From NCBI GenBank assembly GCA_963820095.1, contig CAWFZA010000004.1, positions 1-64,000 on the forward strand: DNA of 64,000 bases, written 5' to 3'. The position numbers and the translations under genes are program-made. Shown here one piece after another: positions 30,505 to 39,451 of this stretch; position 1 is the stretch's first letter; each line of letters opens with the position of its first letter. Source of the stretch: Roseiarcus sp963820095 (GTDB taxonomy: Bacteria > Pseudomonadota > Alphaproteobacteria > Rhizobiales > Beijerinckiaceae). The notes under the pieces were generated by a model that saw nothing but the letters and a program-made list of their open reading frames with translations, searched no databases and was not told the DNA's origin.

Positions 30505-31773
30505 TCAATCGCAAGCGTCCGCGCGGGCGAGAAGAAAAGCCCTTTCCCGCGCGTTGCGGGTGAGCTTGGCGGCCGTCTCAAATTCCGAGCGCGCCTCGGC
30601 CGCTCGGCCCGCCCGAAACAGAAAGTCGCCCCGCGCCGCCGGCAAGGGCGCGTAATTGCGCAAAGCCGCGGCGCCGGCGATCTCGTCGATGAGCCTCAGG
30701 CCCGCTTCAGGCCCGAAGGCCATGCTGTGAGCGACCGCTCGATTAAGATCGACCACCGGCGAGGGCATGACGGCTCGCAGCCGATCGTAAAGCGCCGCGA
30801 TGCGGGGCCAGTCGGTCTCCGCCATGGCGCCCGCGCGCGCATGGCAGGCTGCGAGCGCGGCTTGCAAGGCATAAGGGCCATCGGGCCCAAGCGCCTCGGC
30901 GCGCGCCAGGGCGTCGAGGCCTCGGCGGATCATGAGCTGGTCCCAGCGCGCGCGATTCTGCTCGTTCAGGGTCAAGAGGGCGCCGTCCGGCCCGACGCGC
31001 GCCTGGAGCCGCGACGCCTGGATTTCCATCAAGGCCAAGAGGCCGAAGACTTCCGCGTCCTCCGGCATCAACCCCGCCAGGATGCGGCCGAGCCGCTGCG
31101 CCTCGAGACACAGGCTCGGCCGGACAAGGTCATCGCCGGCGGTGGCGGCGTAGCCCTCATTGAAGATGAGATAGATCACCTCCAGCACCGAGGGGAGCCT
31201 GGCCGCCCGTTCAGGCCCGCGCGGCGCCTCGAACGTGAGGCCCGCCTTTCCGATCGTCTTCTTCGCCCGAACGATGCGCTGGGCGATCGTCGCCTCGCTC
31301 GTGAGGAAGGCGCGCGCGATCTCGTCGGTCGTCAGGCCGCCGATGACGCGCAGCGTGAGCGCGGCGCGGGCGTCGGGGGAAAGGATGGGATGGCAGGCGG
31401 TGAAGACGAGGCCCAAGAGCTCATCGCCAAGGTCGTCGTCCATGGCCGCTTCGATCGCCCAGAGTTCCGATCCCCGCGCACGGTCATGCGCGCCGTCAAG
31501 CTCCCGCGCGATCTCCTCATGCTTGCGCTCGCGCATCCTGTCGCGCCGGAGAGCGTCGATGGCGCGCCGTTTGGCGGCCGCCATCAGCCACGCGCCCGGA
31601 TTGGCCGGAACGCCGGTCCTCGGCCATTCGGAGAGCGCGATGACCAGGGCGTCCTGCGCCAGTTCCTCGGCGCGGTCGATATTGCCCGCCAGCCGGGCGA
31701 GGCCCGCGATGAGCCTCGCCCGTTCAATGCGAAAAGTCGCTTCGATCGCCTGGTGGGTTTCGCCTGCGGTCAT
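30505..31773 (-). CDS. ECF42-type RNA polymerase sigma factor with C-terminal TPR-like domain
   Basis: 422 residues. Sigma region 2 reads LARLAGNIDRAEELAQDALVIALSEWP...PGAWLMAAAKRRAIDALRR. Region 4 reads LTLRVIGGLTTDEIARAFLTSEATIAQRIVRAKKTI. About 220 extra residues follow, with LPSVLEVIYLIFNEGY and helical TPR-like repeats ending RNARERAFLLARADAC. That long tail defines the ECF42 group, whose genomic hallmark is adjacent DGPF-protein genes, and two lie directly upstream here. ECF42 factors lack a classical anti-sigma factor, and the tail is thought to be regulatory. Confidence 0.93.
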   Translation of the reverse strand: MTAGETHQAIEATFRIERARLIAGLARLAGNIDRAEELAQDALVIALSEWPRTGVPANPGAWLMAAAKRRAIDALRRDRMRERKHEEIARELDGAHDRARGSELWAIEAAMDDDLGDELLGLVFTACHPILSPDARAALTLRVIGGLTTDEIARAFLTSEATIAQRIVRAKKTIGKAGLTFEAPRGPERAARLPSVLEVIYLIFNEGYAATAGDDLVRPSLCLEAQRLGRILAGLMPEDAEVFGLLALMEIQASRLQARVGPDGALLTLNEQNRARWDQLMIRRGLDALARAEALGPDGPYALQAALAACHARAGAMAETDWPRIAALYDRLRAVMPSPVVDLNRAVAHSMAFGPEAGLRLIDEIAGAAALRNYAPLPAARGDFLFRAGRAAEARSEFETAAKLTRNARERAFLLARADACD

Positions 31774-31827
31774 GCCGCCTTGTCCGCCAAAGGCGTGAGG
31801 CAGGCAAGCGGGCCGCGGCCGGCAGGC

Positions 31828-32283
31828 TCAGGTTCCGAGACCGCCGAAGGCGCCGGCCGGGCCAAGTTTGCCGCTGAGCTTCTCACTGACCCGGCCACGC
31901 CTTTCCTTAAACTCCGGGCTCAGGCTTTCCGCGACCTTCGCCATATCGAACAGCGGCCGGATTTCGAGCTCGCCGTGTCCCCAGCAATTGGGGCAGCGCT
32001 TCACCCAGGCGACCGCCTCGTCCATGTCCTTGACCTCCCAGATCCAGAACCCTGCGATGATCTCGCGGGTCTCGGCGAACGGCCCGTCGATGACGGTGCG
32101 GCGGTCGTCATCGAATGCGACACGCTTGCCGTTCGAGGACGGCGTAAGCCCGTCGGCGGCGAGCACGAGGCCGGCGTTGACCAATTCTTCGTTGAACTTG
32201 CCCATCGCCTCGAACGTCTCGGGCTTGGGAGGACCGCCCTTTTCGCTGTCCTCGGTCGCCTTCACGATCACCATCACGCGCAT
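31828..32283 (-). CDS. YCII-related DGPF-domain protein, copy 1
   Basis: 151 residues from ATG 32283 with GGAG upstream. MRVMVIVKATEDSEKG, then the DGPF box (TVIDGPFAETREIIAGFWIWEVKDMDEAVAWVKRCPN), marks the DGPF/YCII superfamily, a ferredoxin-like dimer fold of unknown activity. It lies 54 bases upstream of the ECF42 sigma gene in the same direction, and ECF42 factors characteristically control such genes. It differs from copy 2 by an additional C-terminal extension (ESLSPEFKERRGRVSEK...). Its leader DNA is shared with copy 2. Confidence 0.9.
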   Translation of the reverse strand: MRVMVIVKATEDSEKGGPPKPETFEAMGKFNEELVNAGLVLAADGLTPSSNGKRVAFDDDRRTVIDGPFAETREIIAGFWIWEVKDMDEAVAWVKRCPNCWGHGELEIRPLFDMAKVAESLSPEFKERRGRVSEKLSGKLGPAGAFGGLGT

Positions 32284-32370
32284 CGTCTCGTCTCCTTCAT
32301 TCGAGGCCTCGATCGGCCTGTCCTCGAAGCGACGAACGGAGGCTTTCGGAATTGACCTGGCCGTGCAAAT
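32284..32370 (-). repeat. Duplicated leader, copy 1, upstream of DGPF gene
   Basis: On the minus strand this leader reads through a shared block, including cgttcgtcgcttcgagg, caggccgat and gaggcctc, and the ribosome-binding site aaggagacg. The same block, with few changes, lies at 32864-32955 before copy 2. Beyond it both have a run of seven or eight A bases. It probably contains the ECF42-dependent promoter. Confidence 0.65.
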
Positions 32371-32469
32371 TTTTTTTGGCGATGATCCCGCATTCGAGCG
32401 CGGGATCGTCGCCGCCGACGCCAACAATCTCAGGCGCGGCTGAGCTTTCCCGCGCGTCCGATTGTGGGT

Positions 32470-32863
32470 TTACGAGGCCTCGGGCGTCAGGAACTCCTGC
32501 AAATCCGCCAGTTCGTACAGCGGCCGGATCTCGATCTCGCTCGGCCCCAGCATGGGATTGGGGCAGCGCTTCACCCAGGCGACCGCCTCATCCATGTCCT
32601 TCACCTCCCACAGCCAATAGCCCGCGACCAGTTCGCGGGTTTCGGCGAAAGGCCCATCGATGACCGTGCGGGCTGGACCGTTGAACGCGACACGCTTGCC
32701 TTTCGAGGAGGGTTTCAGGCCGTCGGCCGCCGAGCAGGACGCCAGCCTTGCTCAGCTCCTCGTTGAATTTGCCCATCGCCTCGAACAACTTGGCCGTCTC
32801 GGGCGTGGGGGAAATCCCCTTTTCACTGTCCTCGGTCGCCTTCACAAACACCATCACGCGCAT
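32470..32863 (-). CDS. YCII-related DGPF-domain protein, copy 2 (frameshift at about 32735)
   Basis: Reconstructed length 130 residues from ATG 32863: MRVMVFVKATEDSEKGISPTPETAKLFEAMGKFNEELSKAGVLL, then one surplus G, then AADGLKPSSKGKRVAFNGPARTVIDGPFAETRELVAGYWLWEV. Copy 1 has LVLAADGLTPSS at the same place, which fixes the site of the extra base. The two proteins are close paralogues from a tandem duplication. The order DGPF-DGPF-sigma on one strand suggests a single ECF42-driven unit with a second promoter between the copies. Confidence 0.87.
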
Positions 32864-32955
32864 TGTCCCGTCTCCTTGCTCGGAGGCCTCAATCGGCCTG
32901 ACCTCGAAGCGACGAACGGAGTTCTTCGGAATCGACATCCCGCTTGCAGTTTTTT
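32864..32955 (-). repeat. Duplicated leader, copy 2, upstream of DGPF gene
   Basis: This is the near-identical partner of 32284-32370. It keeps cgttcgtcgcttcgagg, caggccgat and gaggcctc in the same order and distance from the start codon, and the A-run beyond. The rest of the gap to prmA (to 33156) shows nothing further. Confidence 0.65.
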
Positions 32956-33156
32956 TGTCGCTGGCGCCAGGGCGATCTTTCACGGACGCCCGACCCCAGC
33001 CTTGGCTGTTGGTTGGCGGGAAAGGCGACTGGGCGGCCAAGACGACGGAGGAAACTCGCGCCGAGGTTGCATCCCGGCCTCGCAGGGAAGGCGCGCCGAC
33101 GACCAACTCGCGGCGGTCGCTCGCTGTCTGAGCTCGTCTGGAGTATTCAAGCGGCC

Positions 33157-34068
33157 ATGCTGGAAGGCCTGCCGCCGAACAACGCCGCGCACAAAGTGCG
33201 CCTGGTCAGCGACGAGCGCCGCGCCCGCGCCGTCGCCGACCTCATCTTCGAGAGCTTCGAGCCGGCCGAGGCCGCTTCGACCGCGTTCGAGACGGACGAG
33301 CTTTTGCCAGGCGGCGGCAAGGCCTGGCTCATGGAGGCCTATTTCGCTGAAGAGCCGGAGAAGGCGGCCCTCCGGGCGCTGATCGCCGCCGCCTCCGACG
33401 AGACGACCGCCAACGCCGCGACCTTCGGCTTGACCGAGAAGCGCGACTGGGTCGCCAATTCGCTCGCCGGCCTCAAGCCCGTTCGGGCCGGGCGCTTTCT
33501 CGTTCACGGGAGCCACGACCGGACGCGGGTCAAGGCGAATGACGTCGCGATCGAGATCGAGGCCGGGCTCGCCTTCGGCACCGGCCATCACGGCACGACG
33601 CGCGGCTGTCTCCTGCACTTCGACCGCCTGCTCAAGCGCCGCCGGCCCGCCCATGTGCTCGACGTCGGCTGCGGCGCGGGGGTGCTGGCCATCGCCGCCG
33701 CCAAGGTCCTGCGCCGCAAAGTCTGGCTCGGCGACATCGATCCCGTGGCGGTCGAGGTCGCCAACGCCAATGCCCGGCTGAACGGCGTCGGCGCTTTCTG
33801 CCGGGCCATCGTCTCGCGGGGGGTCGAGAACGCCGCCTTGCGCGAGGGCGCGCCTTACGATCTCGTGTTCGCCAATATCCTGGCGAAGCCCCTGCGGCTG
33901 CTTGCGCCGTCGCTCGCGGCGGTCGTGGGCGCGGATGGGGAGGCGATCGTCTCCGGCCTGCTTCTTCATGACGTCGCGGGCGTGCTAGCGTCGTGGCGGG
34001 CGCAGGGGTTCCATCTTGTGGAGCGGATCGAGCTTGAGGGCTGGGCGAGCCTCAGACTGCGGCGGTGA
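33157..34068 (+). CDS. prmA: Ribosomal protein L11 methyltransferase PrmA
   Basis: 303 residues. The N-terminal substrate-recruiting domain precedes a class I methyltransferase fold. Motifs are GLAFGTGHHGTTRGCL, the SAM-binding loop LDVGCGAGVLAIAAAK and NILAKPLRLLAP. It trimethylates ribosomal protein L11 using S-adenosylmethionine. The start at 33157 begins MLEGLPPNNAAHKV, as in homologues. It is a single gene flanked by intergenic DNA on both sides. Confidence 0.95.
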   Translation: MLEGLPPNNAAHKVRLVSDERRARAVADLIFESFEPAEAASTAFETDELLPGGGKAWLMEAYFAEEPEKAALRALIAAASDETTANAATFGLTEKRDWVANSLAGLKPVRAGRFLVHGSHDRTRVKANDVAIEIEAGLAFGTGHHGTTRGCLLHFDRLLKRRRPAHVLDVGCGAGVLAIAAAKVLRRKVWLGDIDPVAVEVANANARLNGVGAFCRAIVSRGVENAALREGAPYDLVFANILAKPLRLLAPSLAAVVGADGEAIVSGLLLHDVAGVLASWRAQGFHLVERIELEGWASLRLRR

Positions 34069-34171
34069 AATCGCCGGCGGGCCGCTCTTGGCCTGTCGCC
34101 TTTCTGTCAAGCGGGCGTCACAGAGTGGCGGTTAAGCCTGCGGGCTCAAGGGCGACAGCGGAGAGAACGTG

Positions 34172-35635
34172 ATGGCGAGAACACCTGCCGGGGTCGGCCC
34201 GAAACTTCCTCAGATCGTCATCCTGTACGGCGCGACCGGCGATCTCGCCCGCAGGAAGCTCCTGCCCGGTCTCTATCATCTGGTGTCCGCCGGCTTCATT
34301 TCTCAATGCCGGATCATCGGCGCTTCGCTCGACGAGATCGACCCGGAGCAGTTCCGGGCGCTCGCGCGCGAGGCCGTGTTCGAGCATCCGGACCATCATC
34401 CGCAGAAGGAGGCCTGGCCGGCCTTCGCGGCGACCCTCGACTACGTGCCGATCTCAGCCGGTCCGCTGGCGCTGAAGGATGCCGTCGAAAGGGCGGAGAA
34501 GGCCTGCGTCGAGCACGGCCAGATCGTTCATTACCTGAGCGTCCCGCCGAAGGCGGCGCTTTCGGCAATCAAGATGTTGAGCGAGGCCGGGCTCGCCGGC
34601 GGATCGCGTGTCATCATGGAAAAGCCGTTCGGCACCGACCTCGAGAGCGCGATTGCGCTCAACGACGCGCTGCACAAGGTGTTCGCCGAGGAACAGATCT
34701 TCCGCATCGACCACTTCCTCGGCAAGGAGGCGGCGCAGAACATTCTCGCTTTCCGTTTCGGCAACGGCCTGTTCGAGCCGATCTGGAACCGCAATTTCAT
34801 CGATCACGTGCAAATCGACGTGCCGGAGACCCTCGATATCGGCACTCGCGCCGCGTTTTACGAGCAGACCGGCGCCTACCGCGACATGGTGGTCACGCAT
34901 CTCTTCCAGATTCTCGCGTTCACCGCGATGGAGCCGCCGACCTCCCTTGCGCCGGGACCCATCAGCGAAGAGAAGAACAAAGTCTTTCGCTCGCTGATGC
35001 CGATCGATCCGGCCCAGGTCGTTCGCGGTCAGTTCATAGGCTACCGAAAGGAGCCGGGCGTCGATCCGGAATCGGACACCGAGACCTTCATCGCGCTCAA
35101 AGCGCAGATCGACAATTGGCGCTGGGCCGGCGTCCCTTTCTACCTGCGCACGGGAAAGCGCATGGCCGAAGGCCAGCGGATCATCTCGATCGCCTTCCGC
35201 GAGCCGCCAAAGAGCATGTTTCCGAAGGATTCCGGGGTCGGCTTGCAGGGACCGGATCATCTGACCTTCGATCTCGCCGACCAGTCGAAGGTGTCGCTGT
35301 CGTTCTACGGCAAGCGGCCGGGTCCAGGGATGCGGCTCGACAAGCAGAGCATGCAATTCACCATTGGCGAGACCTCCCACCGCGCCGACGTGCTCGAGGC
35401 CTACGAGCGGCTCATTCTTGACGCGATGCGCGGCGACCATACGCTGTTCTGCACCGCGGAGGGCATCGAGCGGCTGTGGGAAATCTCGCAGCCGCTGCTC
35501 GAAGCGCCCCCGCCGGTCAAGGTCTACGCGCCTGGCACCTGGGGGCCGCAGGCGATCTATCAGCTGATCGCGCCGCATACCTGGCGGCTGCCGTTCGAGC
35601 GCCCCTGGCGCGACCCCAATCTGGTCGGCGGCTGA
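34172..35635 (+). CDS. zwf: Glucose-6-phosphate 1-dehydrogenase
   Basis: 487 residues from ATG 34172; a GTG directly before it is an alternative. It oxidises glucose-6-phosphate with NAD(P)+, feeding the pentose phosphate or Entner-Doudoroff routes. NADP loop: LYGATGDLARRKLLPGLYHL. Active site: RIDHFLGKEAAQNILAFRF, where Phe replaces the usual Tyr of DHYLGKE; the catalytic His and Lys remain. Substrate and structural motifs KPFGTD and YLRTGKRM are intact. No pgl, edd or gnd gene is nearby, so it is not in the usual zwf operon. Confidence 0.95.
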   Translation: MARTPAGVGPKLPQIVILYGATGDLARRKLLPGLYHLVSAGFISQCRIIGASLDEIDPEQFRALAREAVFEHPDHHPQKEAWPAFAATLDYVPISAGPLALKDAVERAEKACVEHGQIVHYLSVPPKAALSAIKMLSEAGLAGGSRVIMEKPFGTDLESAIALNDALHKVFAEEQIFRIDHFLGKEAAQNILAFRFGNGLFEPIWNRNFIDHVQIDVPETLDIGTRAAFYEQTGAYRDMVVTHLFQILAFTAMEPPTSLAPGPISEEKNKVFRSLMPIDPAQVVRGQFIGYRKEPGVDPESDTETFIALKAQIDNWRWAGVPFYLRTGKRMAEGQRIISIAFREPPKSMFPKDSGVGLQGPDHLTFDLADQSKVSLSFYGKRPGPGMRLDKQSMQFTIGETSHRADVLEAYERLILDAMRGDHTLFCTAEGIERLWEISQPLLEAPPPVKVYAPGTWGPQAIYQLIAPHTWRLPFERPWRDPNLVGG

Positions 35636-35690
35636 GGCCCGTGCCGGCTGCGGCGCTGTTCACGCCGCGCCGACGTGCTAAAGGCGTGCG

Positions 35691-36189
35691 GTGGACGACC
35701 TGCCCCTCACTCTGGAGCCGGCGACGGACGACGACGCCGAGCCGATCGAACGCCTCAACGAGCGCGTGTTCGGCCCCGGCCGATTTGCGCGCACCGCCTA
35801 TCGCATTCGCGAGACGACGCCGGCCGATCCGATGCTGAGCTTCGTCGCCCGGGTCGGCACGCTTCTGGTCGGCGCCTCGGCCATGACGCCGATCGTCATC
35901 GGGGAGGCGCCGGCGCTTCTGCTTGGGCCCTTGATCGTCGAGCCCGTTTTCCGCAGCCAGGGAATTGGCGAAGCTCTCGTCAAGAGCTCGCTTCGAGGCC
36001 GCGAAAGCCGTCGGCTGCAAGCTTGTCATCCTGGTCGGCGATGAGCCCTACTACGCGCGGATGGGGTTTCAGCGCGCGCCCGAAGGTCACATATCTCTGC
36101 CTGGCCCTGTCGATCCTGAACGCCTCCTTTACTGCGAGCTCGAGCCCGGCGCGCTCGCGGCCGCGAAGGGCGCGACGCGTGGGGCCTGA
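35691..36189 (+). CDS. GNAT-family N-acetyltransferase (frameshift at about 35995)
   Basis: Reconstructed length 165 residues from a GTG at 35691. The acetyl-CoA loop VFRSQGIGEALVKSSL (Q-x-x-G-x-G/A) and the later VILVGDEPYYARMGFQRAPEGHISLPGPVD match the YhbS-type GNATs. One extra C after SSL near 35995 breaks the frame, and EAAKAVGCKLVILVGD restores it. The substrate is unknown; YhbS-like enzymes are often assigned to tRNA-related or small-molecule acylation, without proof. It follows zwf by 55 bases. Confidence 0.82.
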
Positions 36190-36351
36190 CGGCCCGCTCG
36201 CGCTCCAATTCGCCGTACGACCCATCCGCTCAGATCGAAAGCCGATCACCGGCGATGCCATTGTTAGATATCTCTATCGATTTAATATATATTATTAATG
36301 CTGTTGCGATCGCCGAGGCTTACCCTTATTCTCCGATTCAAAAGGTGATTC

Positions 36352-37305
36352 TTGCGCCGCGTCAGTTGGGGGACGCAACTCGTGGAGATCGTGGAACTTC
36401 CGGCCTTGAAGCGTGGCGTCGAATGGCCGACGGCCGCGCTCGCGGCCGCCATTTACGGCCTCTGGCTTTTGACCACCTATTGGTATCGCAATCTGCCGTG
36501 GTGGGTTCTGCCCGCACTCGGCGCCTGGGTCGTCGCCTGGCAATTGAACCTGCAGCACGAAACCATCCACGGCCACCCGACTCGCAATCGCCGCGTCAAC
36601 GAATTGATCGGTTGCTGGCCGCTGTCGCTCTGGCTTCCCTATTCGATCTACCGCTCGACCCACCTCGCCCATCATAGAGACGAGAATCTCACAGATCCGC
36701 TCGAGGACCCCGAAAGCTATTACTGGACGTCGTCCGGCTGGGGAGGCTTAGGCCCGGTCTGGCGCGCAATCGCCCATATGCGGACAACGTTGCTCGGCCG
36801 CATCACGCTCGGCCCGGCCTTTTTGATCGGCGGTTTCATCCGCGATCTCTTGCGCGACGCATGGCAGGGCAAACGCGCCACGCGCCGCATCCTCGCGCGC
36901 CACCTCGCTCTCTGCGCGCCCGTGCTGATCTGGCTGATCGCGATCTGCGACATGCCGCTCTGGGTTTACGTCGCCTGCTTCGTTTATCCCGGCGCGAGCC
37001 TTGCGATGGTGCGATCCTTCGCCGAACATCGCGCCGTGCCGGAAGCGGAGCGGCGAACGGCGATCGTCGAGAACGCCCCGATCCTGGGGCCGCTCTTCCT
37101 GTTCAACAATCTGCACGCCGCGCATCACCTGCGCCACCGGCTGCCCTGGTATCAGCTGCCGACATTCTATCGGCTCAATCGGGCCGCGCTGATCGAGCGC
37201 AATGGCGGGCTCGTCTATCACGGCTATTTCGACGTCGCGCGGCGCTATCTCCTAAGGCCGCATGACACCCCGATTCATCCGGGCTGGGATCAAGGGGCGG
37301 CGTGA
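36352..37305 (+). CDS. Fatty acid desaturase / beta-carotene hydroxylase-like membrane protein
   Basis: 317 residues. His-box motifs coordinate a diiron centre: QHETIHGH, HLAHHRDENL and HAAHHLRHR, with hydrophobic segments between. This is the FA_desaturase superfamily, which acts on acyl chains or isoprenoids in the inner membrane. The start is taken as the TTG at 36352 because AAGGTGA lies just upstream; GTG at 36382 is an alternative. The upstream 160 bases are AT-rich (ttaatatatattattaatg), a likely promoter. The stop overlaps the next gene by four bases (GTGA), so the pair are coupled. Confidence 0.85.
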   Translation: MRRVSWGTQLVEIVELPALKRGVEWPTAALAAAIYGLWLLTTYWYRNLPWWVLPALGAWVVAWQLNLQHETIHGHPTRNRRVNELIGCWPLSLWLPYSIYRSTHLAHHRDENLTDPLEDPESYYWTSSGWGGLGPVWRAIAHMRTTLLGRITLGPAFLIGGFIRDLLRDAWQGKRATRRILARHLALCAPVLIWLIAICDMPLWVYVACFVYPGASLAMVRSFAEHRAVPEAERRTAIVENAPILGPLFLFNNLHAAHHLRHRLPWYQLPTFYRLNRAALIERNGGLVYHGYFDVARRYLLRPHDTPIHPGWDQGAA

Positions 37306-38118
37306 GCGGCGATAGGCCGATTGCGGTCCTGCCGATGTACGATTTTCCGTGGACCACGGCCGCCAACGACGCGCTCTGGGCCTCGATATCCGCCCGGCTC
37401 AACAGCGCCGGCGTTCGAGCGCCGGCGCGGTTGACGCGAGGCGGGGATCTCGCGGCGCTGTGGCGAGACCCCGGCCTCATCTTCGGTCAGACGTGCGGCT
37501 ATCCCTACATGACGGACCTCAGGGATTCTGTGACCTTGCTCGCGGCGCCGGACTATTCATTTCCCGGCTGCGAAGGCGCTTGCCATCGAAGCTTCATCGT
37601 TGGCCGCATGGACGAGCCGCGCCGAACGCTTGACGAGTTTCGCGGCGCTTTCGCCGCTATCAACGCTCATGACAGCAACACGGGCATGAATCTATTTCGC
37701 GCAACCATCGCGCCGCGCGCCAGGGGCGCGCCCTTCTTCTCCTCGATCGTCGTCACGGGCTCGCATGAAGGGAGCGTGACGGCGATCGCCGAAGGCGGGG
37801 CGGATCTCGCCTCGATCGATTGCGTGAGCTTCGCGCTTCTCGAGCGCGGCCGCCCCGAACTCATCGAGCGGGTCGCCATCGTGGCCGAGAGCCCGCTCTC
37901 GCCGTGCTTGCCGTTCATCGCGTCGGCCAGCCTTCCGGCGGCGACGATCGACGCGGTGCGCGGAGCGCTGTTCGCCGCGCTCGACGATCCGAAGTCTCAC
38001 GAAGGCGCGCGAAGCGCTCGGCCTGAAGGGCGCGCGCATCGCGGCGCCGGCCGACTACGATCGGGTGATCGAGATCGAGCGCGAGGCGGCGGCGGCTGGC
38101 TACGCGCGTCTCGCGTGA
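37302..38118 (+). CDS. PhnD-like phosphate/phosphonate-binding family protein without signal peptide (frameshift at about 37999)
   Basis: Reconstructed length 271 residues from GTG 37302. The pattern RPIAVLPMYDFPWTTAANDALWASISARL, FGQTCGYPYMTDLRD, and AFAAINAHDSNTGMNLFRATI with GSVTAIAEGGADLASIDCVSF is the type 2 periplasmic-binding fold of the PhnD/SsuA class. It lacks a signal peptide, so it probably stays in the cytoplasm or works in an unknown way. No ABC transporter genes are near. One extra base near 37999 disturbs the end; correction gives REALGLKGARIAAPADYDRV and a stop at 38116. It is translationally coupled to the desaturase. Confidence 0.8.
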
Positions 38119-38281
38119 GATCGGGCGATGTTATCGGCGCCGCAACCCCTACCGTGCTTCGGATGCTCCCCGCTTTGCGGGGGAGGAAAACGCCAGCTCC
38201 GAGGCGACGACGCCTTCGATCAGGGGAGGCTCGCTTCCCGCGGGCATGACGGCGGACCCTTCGCCCGCGGCCCACGCCCTC

Positions 38282-39451
38282 TTACGTCTCAGCGATGCCG
38301 CCGAGATCGCCGGCCTGCGCGCCGCCCTCGCGCCCGTGCGGCAGCGCGAGATACTCGGCAGAGCGCATCTCGAAGAGCCGCGACGCGGTGCGCGCGAATT
38401 CGAACGCCTCCGCGCCTTCAGCGGACGAGTAGAGAGTGTCCGGTTCGCCGGCCGCCGAAACGATCAGCTTGACGCGCATGTCATAGAGGGCGTCGATCAG
38501 AATGATGAAGCGCTTCGCCTCGTTGCGCTCGCTGGCGCCGATCACGGGGATGCGGTCGACGATGATTGTGTGAAAGCGCTGAGCGAGCTTGAGATAGTCG
38601 GCGGCGCCGAGCGGGCGGCGACAGAGCGCGTCGAAATCGAACCGCGCCACGCCGTCGATCGCCTGCGGCGCTTCGAGATGGCGCCCCAATAGCTCAATGC
38701 GCGTCGGCTCGCCGCGCTCATGCCCGGTCAGCGTCAGGAACGCCGCGTCGAGCGCCGCGTCCGCCTTCGGGCTGAGCGGCGTATAGTAAACCGGCGCGCG
38801 CTTGAGCTTCTCGAGCCTGTAGTCGGTCCGGGCGTCGAGTTCGACCACGTCGAGCCGCTCATGCAAGAGCCCGATGAAGGGAAGGAACAAAGCCCGATTG
38901 AGCCCGTCCTTGTAGAGATCGTCGGGCGCGACGTTCGAGGTGGCGACCACCACCACGCCCGCGGCGAACAGCGCCGTGAACAAGCGGCTCAGGATCATCG
39001 CATCCGCGATGTCGCGGACCGAAAACTCGTCGAAGCAAAGAAGCGAGGCGTCGTGCGCGAGATCAATCGCGACCGGCCCAACCGGATCCTCGCCCACGAC
39101 CTCGCCCCGCCTCCGCGCCTGCCGCCATTGATTGAGGCGAGCATGGACATCGGCCATGAAGGCGTGGAAGTGCGCGCGGCGCTTGCGCGGCGCGTCGACC
39201 GCATCGAAAAACATGTCCATGAGCATCGTTTTGCCGCGGCCCACGGGCCCATGGATATAAAGGCCGCGCGGCGGCTCGGGCGGCTTCGCGCCGAACAGCC
39301 GCGAGAGGCTGCTCGGCTTTCCCTCGGCCTTGTAGCCCTGCAGTTTGTTGGCGAGCGCGTCGAGCTTGCGGACAAGGTCGGCTTGCGCCGGGTCGGACTC
39401 GAACCCGCGCCCGGCGACGAGCGCGCGGTAGTGATCGGCGATGGGGGTCAC
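38282..39451 (-). CDS. zapE: Cell division protein ZapE (AFG1-like ATPase)
   Basis: 389 residues. AAA+-like ATPase: Walker A IHGPVGRGKTMLMDMFFD, then RAHFHAFMADVHARLNQWR, and Walker B LLCFDEFSVRDIADAMILSRLF, which are AFG1/ZapE hallmarks. ATSNVAPDDLYKDGLNRALFLPFI follows as sensor 1. ZapE binds FtsZ in E. coli and in eukaryotes the homologue works in mitochondria. The start at 39451 overlaps the stop of the upstream GNAT gene (ATGA), so they are coupled in a polA-GNAT-zapE series. Confidence 0.95.
   Translation of the reverse strand: MTPIADHYRALVAGRGFESDPAQADLVRKLDALANKLQGYKAEGKPSSLSRLFGAKPPEPPRGLYIHGPVGRGKTMLMDMFFDAVDAPRKRRAHFHAFMADVHARLNQWRQARRRGEVVGEDPVGPVAIDLAHDASLLCFDEFSVRDIADAMILSRLFTALFAAGVVVVATSNVAPDDLYKDGLNRALFLPFIGLLHERLDVVELDARTDYRLEKLKRAPVYYTPLSPKADAALDAAFLTLTGHERGEPTRIELLGRHLEAPQAIDGVARFDFDALCRRPLGAADYLKLAQRFHTIIVDRIPVIGASERNEAKRFIILIDALYDMRVKLIVSAAGEPDTLYSSAEGAEAFEFARTASRLFEMRSAEYLALPHGREGGAQAGDLGGIAET

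Noticed and set aside
30322..32355. A 677-codon open frame opposite the ECF42 sigma and DGPF genes
   Set aside because: No recognised motif, Arg-rich, and fully covered by well-supported genes on the minus strand.
39390..39420. A segment resembling the T-arm of a tRNA (ggactcgaacccgcgcc)
   Set aside because: It lies inside zapE coding sequence and has no acceptor or anticodon partners. No tRNA or rRNA gene was recognised anywhere in the window.
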